Positions 17,587-25,885 of a DNA stretch of 64,000 nt are shown here, piece after piece. The notes beneath the pieces are model-generated. The model saw nothing but the letters and a program-made list of their open reading frames with translations, was not told where the DNA came from and made no database searches. Positions within the stretch are counted from its first letter, which is position 1. The number at the start of each line of letters is the position of its first letter. The position numbers were made by a program, and so were the translations under genes. The stretch comes from Bacillota bacterium (GTDB lineage Bacteria; Bacillota; Clostridia; Oscillospirales; Ruminococcaceae), in the NCBI GenBank assembly GCA_023440965.1, contig JAEZRC010000007.1, positions 558,001 through 622,000 of the forward strand. The letters are read 5' to 3'.

Positions 17587-19293
17587 TTATCTTGCCTTGT
17601 AAGGCTTCTTACTTCTTGAATTATTGAATTTATCACCACGAGGTTTAAAATTCTTTCTGTTATCTCTATAATGATTATCATTTCTGCCAGTAGATGCAGA
17701 ACCTTCAATCAATTGTGCTGATACGCGAGTACCATTGATCTTGCTGTTGTGCATTGCCATAAGAATACTTTCTTTTTCTGATTCAGGAATTTCAACAGTG
17801 GTATGCTTATCAAAAATATCAATTTTTCCAAAGCTTTTACCCGTTAGGCCTGTTGCTTCAACAAGTGCACCAAGAACAAAATTCGGAGCAATTCTCTGCA
17901 ATCTACCAACATCAAGCATAAGTTTACATCCTTTTGAAGTTGGCTTAGCGTGTCTTTCATATTCAGGCTTGCTCTTTGCCATTTCAATAACAGGAATATT
18001 CTTAATTTCCTTATTAAGCTGCATTGATAGCAATGCAGCTGCTAAAGTTTCGGCAGATAAACCGTCTGCTGCGAGGGTGTTTACCATATCAATATAATCA
18101 GTATGCTTACCTTCACTAATAACCTTATTAAGCTTTTCAGCAAAATTACCGAGCTTTTTAATCTTTATATCATCCGCAGAAGGAAGTGACTTCTGACTGA
18201 TTATTGCTTTTGTAAAATTCTGAATGTCACGCATTTCATAAAATTGCTTTCTTCCGCTTGTGAATGTAAAAGCAATACCCTTCTTACCGGCACGTCCTGT
18301 TCTTCCTATTCTATGAATATAATATTCATTATCCTGTGGAATATCATAGTTGAAAACCGCATCAATATCGTCAACGTCAATTCCTCTTGCAGCAACATCA
18401 GTAGCAATTAGTATAGGTGTCTTACCTGACTTGAAGCGGTCCATAACCTGTGTTCTTGCTGCCTGCTTCATATCACCATGAATTCCAGAAGCTTTGAAAC
18501 CTTTTGCTGTAAGTGCTTCTGTAAGTTCATCAACCATTCTCTTTGTATTGCAGAAAATCATTGATAGCTTTGGCTCGTACATTGAAAGCAGGAGTACCAA
18601 AGCATCAAGCTTTCTTCCTGATGGTACTTCATAGAAATACTGTTCAATAGCTTCAACAGTGCGCTGTGCTGTATCAACCTTTACATGTTCAGGCTCAGTA
18701 AGATATTTTTTTGAAATGGCCATAATTGCAGGTGGCATTGTTGCTGAGAAAAGAACAGTCTGTCTTTCCTCCGGTACCTTTTCAAGTATTTTTTCAATAT
18801 CCTCTCTGAAGCCCATGTTAAGCATTTCGTCAGCCTCATCAAGAATAATTGTTCTTAAAGTATCAAGCTTCAATGTGCGTCTTTCTATGTGGTCAATTAG
18901 TCGGCCAGGTGTTCCGACGACAATGTTAGCACCTCTCTTAAGTGCTGAAATTTGTCTTTCCATTGAAGCTCCGCCATATACAGCCGCTGGTTTTACCCAT
19001 GGCATGAATTTTGAGAAGCGCTCAATTTCAGTACAAGCCTGCATTGCAAGTTCCCTTGTAGGGCACATAATAAGTACTTGAACATTCTTTCTGTCATCGC
19101 GTGATATTCGCTCAATTGCAGGAATACCGAAAGCCGCTGTCTTTCCTGTACCAGTATTTGAACGACCGATAACATCCTTACCCTCAAGAAGAACAGGAAT
19201 ACTCTTTTCCTGAATCATAGTAGGCTCCTTATAGCCCAATTCTTCTATTGCACGCAGAACCTCCGCAGACAAGTTTAAATCCGTAAATTGCAT
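17587..19293 (-). CDS. DEAD-box ATP-dependent RNA helicase with DbpA-like RNA-binding domain
   Basis: A 568-residue RNA helicase of the CsdA/DeaD/CshA group, which remodels RNA in cold adaptation, ribosome assembly and decay. Motifs in order: Q motif (EPTMIQEKSIP), Walker A SNTGTGKTAAFG (about 44-55), PTRELA, TPGRLIDH, DEAD (about 150), SATMP, and the helicase C motifs with HIGRTGRAGKKG near residue 325. A DbpA/CsdA RNA-binding domain (about 465-535) and a basic, Arg/Asn-rich tail follow. The ATG is preceded by GAAAGGATC. A strong promoter lies 90 bp upstream, leaving a leader that contains a perfect 13-bp hairpin. Confidence 0.95.
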   Translation of the reverse strand: MQFTDLNLSAEVLRAIEELGYKEPTMIQEKSIPVLLEGKDVIGRSNTGTGKTAAFGIPAIERISRDDRKNVQVLIMCPTRELAMQACTEIERFSKFMPWVKPAAVYGGASMERQISALKRGANIVVGTPGRLIDHIERRTLKLDTLRTIILDEADEMLNMGFREDIEKILEKVPEERQTVLFSATMPPAIMAISKKYLTEPEHVKVDTAQRTVEAIEQYFYEVPSGRKLDALVLLLSMYEPKLSMIFCNTKRMVDELTEALTAKGFKASGIHGDMKQAARTQVMDRFKSGKTPILIATDVAARGIDVDDIDAVFNYDIPQDNEYYIHRIGRTGRAGKKGIAFTFTSGRKQFYEMRDIQNFTKAIISQKSLPSADDIKIKKLGNFAEKLNKVISEGKHTDYIDMVNTLAADGLSAETLAAALLSMQLNKEIKNIPVIEMAKSKPEYERHAKPTSKGCKLMLDVGRLQRIAPNFVLGALVEATGLTGKSFGKIDIFDKHTTVEIPESEKESILMAMHNSKINGTRVSAQLIEGSASTGRNDNHYRDNRKNFKPRGDKFNNSRSKKPYKAR

Positions 19294-19330
19294 AAATAGA
19301 TCCTTTCAAAATTGTATAATATATCAAATT

Positions 19331-19359
19331 AAAGACGAGGATAGCATATCCTCGTCTTT
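19331..19359 (-). promoter_or_regulatory. Perfect hairpin in the helicase 5' leader
   Basis: A 13-bp perfect stem (AAAGACGAGGATA and complement) with a 3-base loop, between the promoter at 19381-19409 and the helicase start. The following T run is weak (TTTAATTT). It may be a leader attenuator, an mRNA-stability element or a backup terminator for the sigF transcript. Confidence 0.6.
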
Positions 19360-19380
19360 GTCAAATCTATACTTGTTATT

Positions 19381-19409
19381 ATAATACCACAAAAATTTGT
19401 TAATGTCAA
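19381..19409 (-). promoter_or_regulatory. Strong promoter for the helicase gene
   Basis: TTGACA, 17 bases, TATTAT on the minus strand (TATAAT also overlaps). The -35 hexamer falls in the loop of the hairpin that ends the sigF transcript. Confidence 0.75.
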
Positions 19410-19418
19410 ACAAATTTT
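19392..19418 (-). terminator. Terminator of the spoIIA operon
   Basis: A 10-bp stem (AAAATTTGTT and complement) with a 7-base loop and a short T run on the minus strand, 22 bases after the sigF stop. Confidence 0.6.
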
Positions 19419-19440
19419 GCCTTGATTTTTTGTTCACTTT

Positions 19441-20100
19441 TTATTCTAATAAAGCATAGCGCATTTGAAGAAGAAGTTTTTTCTCCCTGCGTGAAACCTG
19501 AACCTGCGTCATAGCAAGCTCCTTTGCAGTTTCTGTCTGAGTTTTATTTGAGAAATATCGCAGATATATAAGTTGTCTATCTTTTGCATCAAGAGTATGC
19601 ATAACCTGTTTTAACGATAACAGATCTGATATTTCAATATCAGGTGAATCAACAGGAATATCAGTTTCTCCCATTGCTTCATCAAGTGTTTCAGTAAGGC
19701 TAATTGGTGGGAGGCTTACATTTAACGCCTCAACAACTGCACTCTCATCAAAGCCAACAATTGTACTTAATTCTGTTATTGTTGGTTCTCGACCTTGTGC
19801 GAGCATAAACTGCTCTCGGGCACGAGTAACTTTCATAGATAATTCTTTTGTACTACGACTCACTTTAATAGCTCCACCATCCCTGAACAGGCGCTTTATC
19901 TCACCAAGAATTACTGGAACAGCATATGTTGAAAACCTAACTCCACGCTCTTCATCAAAGCCTTTCGCAGCCTTAATTAGACCTATACAACCAGCACCAT
20001 ATAAATCCTCATATTCAATTCCACGACCTCGAAAGCGGTTTGCACAAAGGTGAACCAGCCCGAGGTTTTCTTCTATAAAGCTATCCTTATAGTTATTCAT
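19441..20100 (-). CDS. sigF: RNA polymerase sigma-F, early forespore
   Basis: A 219-residue sigma-70 family factor of the sigma-F/G type. Region 2 contains YEDLYGAGCIGLIKAAKGFD and RFSTYAVPVILGEIKRLFRD (about 30-72); region 4 with TQVQVSRREKKLLLQMR (about 198-214) ends the protein. It directs the first forespore genes after asymmetric division. It is the third gene of the spoIIA operon and overlaps spoIIAB by 8 bases. Identity as sigma-F rather than sigma-G rests on this operon position. Confidence 0.95.
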   Translation of the reverse strand: MNNYKDSFIEENLGLVHLCANRFRGRGIEYEDLYGAGCIGLIKAAKGFDEERGVRFSTYAVPVILGEIKRLFRDGGAIKVSRSTKELSMKVTRAREQFMLAQGREPTITELSTIVGFDESAVVEALNVSLPPISLTETLDEAMGETDIPVDSPDIEISDLLSLKQVMHTLDAKDRQLIYLRYFSNKTQTETAKELAMTQVQVSRREKKLLLQMRYALLE

Positions 20101-20539
20101 CTGTTGCCTTTCTTGATTTTATTTTTTTAGTCAGAATTACTGATGTGCCTTTACCCACCTTACTTCTGACTGTAAGCTTGTCCATAAAGCTTTCCATTAC
20201 GGCAAAACCTAGGCCTGCTCTTTCATCCTGTGGAGCTGTTGTGAACAAAGGTTCCATAGCTCTGTTTATGTCAGGAATTCCACAGCCGTAATCTTTAATC
20301 TTTATGTATACAATTTTTCCTTCAAGAAGGCGAATTGTAAGATCAATCTTGCCGACCTCCATGTTATATGCATGAACAATAGAGTTTGTAACTGCCTCAG
20401 AAACTGCTGTTTTTATGTCCGATAGCTCGTCCACGCAAGGATCAAACTGAGCAACAGCACCTGAAACTGCTATTCTTGCAAAGCTTTCATTTGCCGATCT
20501 GCTTGGGAAAGAAATCTTGATTTCATTAAGTATTTTCAT
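20093..20539 (-). CDS. spoIIAB: Anti-sigma-F factor and serine kinase SpoIIAB
   Basis: A 148-residue GHKL-fold kinase that holds sigma-F inactive and phosphorylates SpoIIAA. The N box reads EAVTNSIVHAYN (about 45-56), the G1 box DYGCGI (about 78-85), and the second glycine box ERAGLGFAVMESF (about 106-118). The ATG at 20539 is chosen because it matches the usual N-terminus (MKILNEIKISF), lies two bases after the spoIIAA stop and is correctly spaced from GGCAGG; a TTG three codons upstream overlaps spoIIAA. Confidence 0.95.
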   Translation of the reverse strand: MKILNEIKISFPSRSANESFARIAVSGAVAQFDPCVDELSDIKTAVSEAVTNSIVHAYNMEVGKIDLTIRLLEGKIVYIKIKDYGCGIPDINRAMEPLFTTAPQDERAGLGFAVMESFMDKLTVRSKVGKGTSVILTKKIKSRKATDE

Positions 20540-20541
20540 TT

Positions 20542-20865
20542 TTAACAACCTGCCTTTATGTTTATTATGTTTGCTATCCTGTCAAGACCGGCAAGACGCA
20601 TGACTTTTTTTATATGATCAGGTGGATTTTGTATCAGCACACTTCCACTTAACGACTGCATTATTTTATATCTTCCCATAACCAACCCTATTCCCGAACT
20701 ATCCATAAAAGTCACCGCAGAAAAATCAAGGATAACTTTATCAGGGTTGAATCTTTCAATTTCAGAATCTATTTCCGACCTGATACCTTTTGCGGTATGG
20801 TGATCAACTTCTCCTGAAATATAGGCAATAATATTTTTTTCTTTAACTTCCAACAAAACAGGCAT
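20542..20865 (-). CDS. spoIIAA: Anti-anti-sigma factor SpoIIAA
   Basis: A 107-residue STAS-domain protein that frees sigma-F by binding SpoIIAB when unphosphorylated. The phosphorylatable serine lies in FMDSSGIGLVMGRYK (about 53-67). The start follows GGAGGGTAAAT. It leads the operon spoIIAA-spoIIAB-sigF. In Bacillus this operon is transcribed by sigma-H at the onset of sporulation; a sigma-H-like gene exists at 30276-30842, but no clear sigma-H promoter is visible here. Confidence 0.95.
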   Translation of the reverse strand: MPVLLEVKEKNIIAYISGEVDHHTAKGIRSEIDSEIERFNPDKVILDFSAVTFMDSSGIGLVMGRYKIMQSLSGSVLIQNPPDHIKKVMRLAGLDRIANIINIKAGC

Positions 20866-20905
20866 ATTTACCCTCCGTTACTATTTAATTGTTTATATCA
20901 TATAA

Positions 20906-20925
20906 CATATTATTTAAATAATATG
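20906..20925. promoter_or_regulatory. Perfect 20-bp palindrome upstream of spoIIAA
   Basis: CATATTATTTAAATAATATG equals its own reverse complement and sits 40 bp before the spoIIA start, where a promoter or operator would be. It could be an operator for a dimeric regulator or only AT-rich symmetry. Confidence 0.45.
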
Positions 20926-20970
20926 TCGAAACTGGAATTAAAGTAAAAAAATTACAATTAGTGAATAAAA

Positions 20971-20998
20971 AAATACTCTCATTTTTATGAGAGTATTT
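20971..20998. terminator. Terminator of folC, readable on both strands
   Basis: Perfect 12-bp stem (AAATACTCTCAT and complement) with a TTTT loop, T runs on both sides, 12 bases after the folC stop. Confidence 0.85.
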
Positions 20999-21009
20999 TT
21001 TTATTCTTT

Positions 21010-22281
21010 TTATTCGACAAAAATCTTTCTTGCTACAGATGCAAGGAAAAGTGAACCACATATTACAAGCATTCCATCATCGTTAACAAGATTCACAGCC
21101 TCTTTAACTGCAAGATCAATATCATAAACACTAAAAGCTTTTCTCTTAAAAGATTTAATTACTTTAACAAGATCGTCCGCAGACACAGCCCTTGGCGAGA
21201 AGCCTTCAACGCAAATAAAATCAGAAACATATGGAACAATCTGCGATATAGATTCCCTGACATTCTTATCCTTTACCATACCAATTATCGCAATACATTG
21301 TTTTTTATTTGACTTCTTAATGATATCTGTCAATGATTTCATTCCAGCCGGATTGTGTGCTCCGTCAAGAATAATTAATGGATTTTCCGACAGAACTTCT
21401 CCTCTTGCAGGCACTCGCGCATTATTAATACCGAAGTAAATATTATCGTATGAAATAGCAAAACCATAATCACAAATAAATTTCATTGCTTCTATAACAG
21501 ATGTAGCATTTAATATCTGATGGCATCCACTCATTTTCAATAAGTATGAATTTCCATTATAATAAAATTCACTGCCCAGAATATCAGATTTGAAAACATG
21601 AAGATTAGTTAGCTCAGGTATAACAAGTTGAGAATGACAAAGCTCGCATTGATTCTTCACTATGTCAACAACCTCATCAGTATTGTTTGCTGACAAAACA
21701 CAAGGTGAATTCTTCTTAATAATACCTGCTTTATGAGAGGCAACCTCTTTTAAAGTTGAGCCAAGTATCTGATTGTGGTCGTGAGAAATTGATGTAATAA
21801 TTGAAACAATTGGAGCTTTAATAACATTTGTACAATCAAGTTGGCCGCCAATTCCGGTTTCTAATACAACAATGTCACAACGCATTTTCTTAAAAAAAAC
21901 AAATGCAATTGCCGTTGATATTTCAAACTGTGAGAAGTTTGATTTATATTCAACATTTTCAAGAACAGACGCGATATGCTCTGTTATTTCACACAGACAA
22001 TCCAGATTAATATTTTCATTGTTAAATTTAATTCTGTCTGAATAATGAATCATATACGGTGAAGTATACATACCCACTCGATAACCAGCATGGATTAGTA
22101 TATCATTACACATCTGTGCAACAGAACCTTTTCCGTTTGTTCCAGCAATATGAATACACTTAAGGTCTTTGTGCGGATTACCTAGCAAGGACAATAACGC
22201 TATCATTCTGTTAAGATCAGTGACAGGCTTACCTAGTCTGTCAAAACTTGAAATATATTCCATCGCATCATTTACATTCAT
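21010..22281 (-). CDS. folC: Bifunctional folylpolyglutamate/dihydrofolate synthase
   Basis: A 423-residue Mur-ligase-family enzyme that joins glutamate to folate (and to dihydropteroate). The P-loop is AGTNGKGSVAQ (about 45-55); LETGIGGQLDCTNV (about 138) and SISHDHNQILG (about 162) are FolC signatures, and DGAHNPAGM near residue 308 marks the C-terminal domain. It begins 12 bases after valS, an arrangement frequent in Firmicutes, so it is cotranscribed with it. The start is the ATG at 22281; its ribosome site lies within the end of valS. Confidence 0.95.
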   Translation of the reverse strand: MNVNDAMEYISSFDRLGKPVTDLNRMIALLSLLGNPHKDLKCIHIAGTNGKGSVAQMCNDILIHAGYRVGMYTSPYMIHYSDRIKFNNENINLDCLCEITEHIASVLENVEYKSNFSQFEISTAIAFVFFKKMRCDIVVLETGIGGQLDCTNVIKAPIVSIITSISHDHNQILGSTLKEVASHKAGIIKKNSPCVLSANNTDEVVDIVKNQCELCHSQLVIPELTNLHVFKSDILGSEFYYNGNSYLLKMSGCHQILNATSVIEAMKFICDYGFAISYDNIYFGINNARVPARGEVLSENPLIILDGAHNPAGMKSLTDIIKKSNKKQCIAIIGMVKDKNVRESISQIVPYVSDFICVEGFSPRAVSADDLVKVIKSFKRKAFSVYDIDLAVKEAVNLVNDDGMLVICGSLFLASVARKIFVE

Positions 22282-22293
22282 TGTCTTTGACCT

Positions 22294-24918
22294 CTATTTA
22301 TTAAGCGCAGCTATACTTTGTTCAATCTTTGCCATTTTTTCTTCAGCCTTAGCAAGCTTTGCCTTTTCAGCTTCAATGAGCTGTGCAGGTGCTTTTGCTA
22401 AAAAGCCCTGATTATTGAGCTTTCCTGAAAGGAAGTCAATATCCTTCTGAACTGTTGCTTTTTCTTTAGCAAGACGTGCAAGTTCCTTTTCCTTATCAAC
22501 AAGGTCATCAAGTGGAATAAATATTCTTGCGCAGTCTGTTACTACGGTTACTGCATCAGGAATATCAAACTTATCACCAACTGTTACTTCACTTGCTGAT
22601 GCAAGTCTTTCAAAAAACATCATGCCATTTTCGAAAGCCTGCTTTGATTCAGTTTCAATAAACACTTTTGCCTTAACACTTGGTACAATGTTCATTTCAG
22701 CACGGCGGTTTCTTATTGATTTGATAGCAGTAATAATCTTTTCAAAATCAGCTTCTTCTTTTTCAAAGCTTAGTTTCTCATCATATACAGGGAAATCCTC
22801 AAGCATCAATGGCTTGTTTGTATCAGAGAGAGCCTGCCAGATTTCTTCTGTGATAAACGGCATAAATGGGTGAAGGAGCTTTAACATACCCTGCATAACC
22901 CATACAAGTACAGCCTGTGCAGTTTCTGCGCTCTGTCCGCCAGCAATAATTCTTGGCTTTGTAAGTTCAATGTACCAGTCACAATAGATATCCCAGATGA
23001 AATCATACAGCTTCTGTACAGCGATGCCAATTTCAAAGCTATCAAGGTTTTCATTGACTTCTTTTGCAAGAGTATTGAATTTTGAGATAACCCATTTATC
23101 CTCTGTATTAAGGTTTTCAGGGAGACTATTTAGCTTGAAATCTTCAGGAAGATTCATCATAATGAAACGTGAAGCATTCCATAGCTTATTAGCAAAGTTT
23201 CTTGAAGATTTCATTTTTTCTTCAGAATAGCGCATATCATTTCCAGGTGAGTTACCTGTAGCAACAGCAAATCTAAGAGCATCTGCTCCATAAGTATCAA
23301 TAACTTCAAGTGGATCAATACCGTTGCCCAAAGACTTTGACATTTTTCTGCCCTGCGAATCACGCATTAATCCATGGATAAATACAGTATCAAAAGGAAC
23401 TTTTCCCATATGCTCAATACCGCTGAACATCATTCTTACAACCCAGAAGAATATAATATCATAAGCTGTAACAAGAGTATTAGTAGGATAGAAGTATTCA
23501 AGGTCCTCTGTCTTATCAGGCCAGCCGAGTGTTGAGAAAGGCCATAGTGCTGAACTAAACCAGGTATCAAGAGTATCCTCATCCTGACGCATTTTAGCGC
23601 CACACTTAGGGCAATTTTCAACGTGTTCCTTTGAAACTACCATTTCGCCACAAGCATCACAGAAGTATGCAGGAATCTGATGTCCCCACCAGATCTGACG
23701 GGAAATACACCAGTCCTTGATGTTTTCAAGCCAGTGGAAATAAATCTTATCAAAACGTTCAGGAACAAACTTTGTTTCACCATTCTTAACAGCATCAATT
23801 GCAGGTTTTGCAAGAGATTCCATCTTAACAAACCATTGTGTTGAAACCTTTGGTTCTACTGTTGTTGAACAACGATAGCAGGTTCCTACATTATGCTCGT
23901 GATCTTCAACCTTGATAAGGAATCCGCCCTTTTCAAGATCAGCAACAATGGCTTTTCTTGCTTCGTATCTGTCCATGCCAGCATAAGCTTTGTAATCATC
24001 AATAATTTTTGCGTCATCTGTCATTACATTGATAACAGGAAGGTTATGACGAAGACCAACTTCAAAGTCATTAGGATCGTGAGCAGGAGTAATCTTAACA
24101 ACACCTGTTCCAAAGTCCATTTCAACATATTCATCAGCAACAACAGGAATTTCACGACCGACAAGCGGGAGAATAAGTGTTTTTCCTACTGCATCCTTAT
24201 ATCTTTCATCATTAGGGTTTACAGCAACGGCTGTATCACCAAGCAAAGTTTCAGGACGAGTTGTTGCAAGCTCAAGATAGCCGCTTCCATCCTTGAAAGG
24301 GTATCTTAAGTGCCAGAAATGACCTGCCTGATCCTCATACTCAACCTCAGCATCTGAAATTGAAGTTTTACAGTGAGGGCACCAGCTGATAATTCTTTTA
24401 CCTCTATATATAAGTCCTTTGTTATAAAGGTTTACAAATACTTCTCTAACGGCTTTATTACAGCCTTCATCCATAGTAAAACGCAGTCTTGACCAGTCAC
24501 AGGATGAGCCGAGCTTTTTTAGCTGTTCTACGATACGTCCGCTGAACTGATCCTTCCATGCCCATGCACGTTCCATAAAAGCTTCACGACCGATAGCTTC
24601 CTTTGAAGGAATACCTTCTTTACGCATAGTTTCAACAATTCTAGCTTCTGTTGCGATAGCTGCGTGGTCAGTACCAGGAACCCATAATGCTGAATATCCA
24701 GACATTCTCTTCCATCTAATAAGGACGTCCTGGAAAGTTTCATCAAGGGCATGTCCCATATGAAGTTGTCCTGTTATGTTTGGTGGTGGAATTACGATAG
24801 TATAAGACGGCTTGGATTTATCGACGGTTGCCTTAAAGCATTCATTATCCATCCAGTATTTATATATTTTGTCTTCTACTTCTTTTGGTTCGTAAAGTTT
24901 TGAAAGCTCTTTTCTCAT
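22294..24918 (-). CDS. valS: Valyl-tRNA synthetase
   Basis: An 874-residue class I synthetase that charges tRNA-Val and edits mischarged threonine. PPPNITGQLHMGHAL (about 43-57) is the HIGH motif, GRKMSKSLGNG near residue 525 the KMSKS motif, and the large insertion between them is the editing domain. Zinc-binding CxxC pairs occur near 415-445. A C-terminal coiled coil (about 805-874) is the usual ValS arm. AAGGAGTGTCATAA precedes the ATG. Unlike many clostridial synthetase genes it has no T-box leader: the promoter leaves only about 35 bases of leader. Confidence 0.97.
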   Translation of the reverse strand: MRKELSKLYEPKEVEDKIYKYWMDNECFKATVDKSKPSYTIVIPPPNITGQLHMGHALDETFQDVLIRWKRMSGYSALWVPGTDHAAIATEARIVETMRKEGIPSKEAIGREAFMERAWAWKDQFSGRIVEQLKKLGSSCDWSRLRFTMDEGCNKAVREVFVNLYNKGLIYRGKRIISWCPHCKTSISDAEVEYEDQAGHFWHLRYPFKDGSGYLELATTRPETLLGDTAVAVNPNDERYKDAVGKTLILPLVGREIPVVADEYVEMDFGTGVVKITPAHDPNDFEVGLRHNLPVINVMTDDAKIIDDYKAYAGMDRYEARKAIVADLEKGGFLIKVEDHEHNVGTCYRCSTTVEPKVSTQWFVKMESLAKPAIDAVKNGETKFVPERFDKIYFHWLENIKDWCISRQIWWGHQIPAYFCDACGEMVVSKEHVENCPKCGAKMRQDEDTLDTWFSSALWPFSTLGWPDKTEDLEYFYPTNTLVTAYDIIFFWVVRMMFSGIEHMGKVPFDTVFIHGLMRDSQGRKMSKSLGNGIDPLEVIDTYGADALRFAVATGNSPGNDMRYSEEKMKSSRNFANKLWNASRFIMMNLPEDFKLNSLPENLNTEDKWVISKFNTLAKEVNENLDSFEIGIAVQKLYDFIWDIYCDWYIELTKPRIIAGGQSAETAQAVLVWVMQGMLKLLHPFMPFITEEIWQALSDTNKPLMLEDFPVYDEKLSFEKEEADFEKIITAIKSIRNRRAEMNIVPSVKAKVFIETESKQAFENGMMFFERLASASEVTVGDKFDIPDAVTVVTDCARIFIPLDDLVDKEKELARLAKEKATVQKDIDFLSGKLNNQGFLAKAPAQLIEAEKAKLAKAEEKMAKIEQSIAALNK

Positions 24919-24955
24919 TTATGACACTCCTTAGAATTAAAATGCATTACTTTAA

Positions 24956-24984
24956 ATTATCTCATAATTAGACCTTATTGTCAA
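24956..24984 (-). promoter_or_regulatory. Promoter for valS-folC
   Basis: TTGACA, 17 bases, GATAAT on the minus strand, about 40 bases before the valS start and downstream of the preceding gene's stop. Confidence 0.7.
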
Positions 24985-24995
24985 CAATTCAGAAA

Positions 24996-25358
24996 TTATT
25001 TAACCAGCATATCGCCCTTCATAACATCTGTTCTTTTAACATTCTGAAGTAAGAGTCCCACATTGTCCCCTGCACTGGCTGTATTAAGTAATTTTCTAAA
25101 CATTTCTATTCCAGTTACAGTTACTATCTGCTTTTGATTACCGCTTCTGTCAAGAACTCTGACGCTGTCACCGACTGAGATTGTACCACTTTGAATTTTC
25201 CCAACTATAACTGTTCCTCTTCCTGTTATAGTAAAAACATCCTCTATTGTTATCTTGAAATCTGCTGAATTCCCATATGATCTATAATTGAAATCTGAGT
25301 TATTTTTGTAGTTATCAATTTCTTGTTGCAAGTCATTCTTTTTCTTGAATCCAAACAT
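24996..25358 (-). CDS. Stand-alone EF-Tu domain 2-like protein
   Basis: A 120-residue protein. After a charged, Asn/Tyr-rich N-terminus (1-32), residues 33-120 match the domain 2 beta-barrel of EF-Tu: FTITGRGTVIVGKIQSGTISVGD, VTGIEMFRKLL, and GDNVGLLLQNVKRTDVMKGDML. There is no GTPase domain and no domain 3, and the reading frame is intact with its own ATG, so it is not a fragment of a broken tuf gene. In full-length factors this domain contacts aminoacyl-tRNA or the ribosome; what the isolated domain does is unknown. It is the last gene of the run trmK, nif3-like, rqcH and aag, 11 bases after aag. Confidence 0.85.
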   Translation of the reverse strand: MFGFKKKNDLQQEIDNYKNNSDFNYRSYGNSADFKITIEDVFTITGRGTVIVGKIQSGTISVGDSVRVLDRSGNQKQIVTVTGIEMFRKLLNTASAGDNVGLLLQNVKRTDVMKGDMLVK

Positions 25359-25369
25359 ACTGTCATCCC

Positions 25370-25885
25370 CTATTTTATATTTTTATCTATAAACCTCCAA
25401 GGTTTATTTTTCCATTCATCACCTGCATAATCAATACCTACTCGTGGGGCTGTTATTACTTCAGGCTTATAACCATCGTCTTCAATCCATATTCTTGTAT
25501 TATTAATAAAGCTCTCACCATTAAAACTTTTATCAACACTTATAGCTTTTGTAAGCTTTGCTGGGCCATTAAATTTTTCCCCACAACGGATAAGCACAGC
25601 CTGCGGAGTTCCTTCTTTTTCAGTCACGACATTCATTAAAAAGTGCATTCCATAGCAAATATAAACATATATGGTTGCTGGTTTGTCAAACAATATCTTT
25701 GTGCGTGGCGTTACGCCTTTACTTGCGTGGCAAGCCTTATCCTCAATGCCTCTGTAGCTTTCTGTTTCAGTAATTCTAACTCTTATCTGTGTTCCGTCAT
25801 CAAGCTTACGGACTATTACCTTGCCCACAAGGTCAGGAGCAACATCAAGACAATCTCTATCAAAGAAATCATAATCAAGCTTCAT
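25370..25885 (-). CDS. 3-methyladenine DNA glycosylase, AAG/MPG family
   Basis: A 171-residue base-excision glycosylase of the alkyladenine (MPG) fold that removes alkylated and deaminated purines. ITETESYRGIEDKACHAS (about 38-55) contains the catalytic Glu; TPRTKILFDKPATIYVYICYGMH (62 onwards) and NVV.EKEG.PQAVLIR follow in the usual order. Slightly shorter than the ~200-residue norm. It starts at the base after the rqcH stop, so translation is coupled. Confidence 0.92.
   Translation of the reverse strand: MKLDYDFFDRDCLDVAPDLVGKVIVRKLDDGTQIRVRITETESYRGIEDKACHASKGVTPRTKILFDKPATIYVYICYGMHFLMNVVTEKEGTPQAVLIRCGEKFNGPAKLTKAISVDKSFNGESFINNTRIWIEDDGYKPEVITAPRVGIDYAGDEWKNKPWRFIDKNIK

Noticed and set aside
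18659..19081. Plus-strand ORFs opposite the DEAD-box helicase
   Set aside because: Serine-rich shadow frames without ribosome sites; the helicase motifs on the other strand are unambiguous.
24919..24995. T-box leader before valS
   Set aside because: Only 77 bases of intergenic DNA, no TGGTACC-type T-box sequence, and a promoter about 40 bases before the start.
24996..25358. Decayed tuf pseudogene
   Set aside because: The frame is intact with its own start and a distinct N-terminus, and it sits in a well-ordered operon; no remnants of the G domain or domain 3 flank it.
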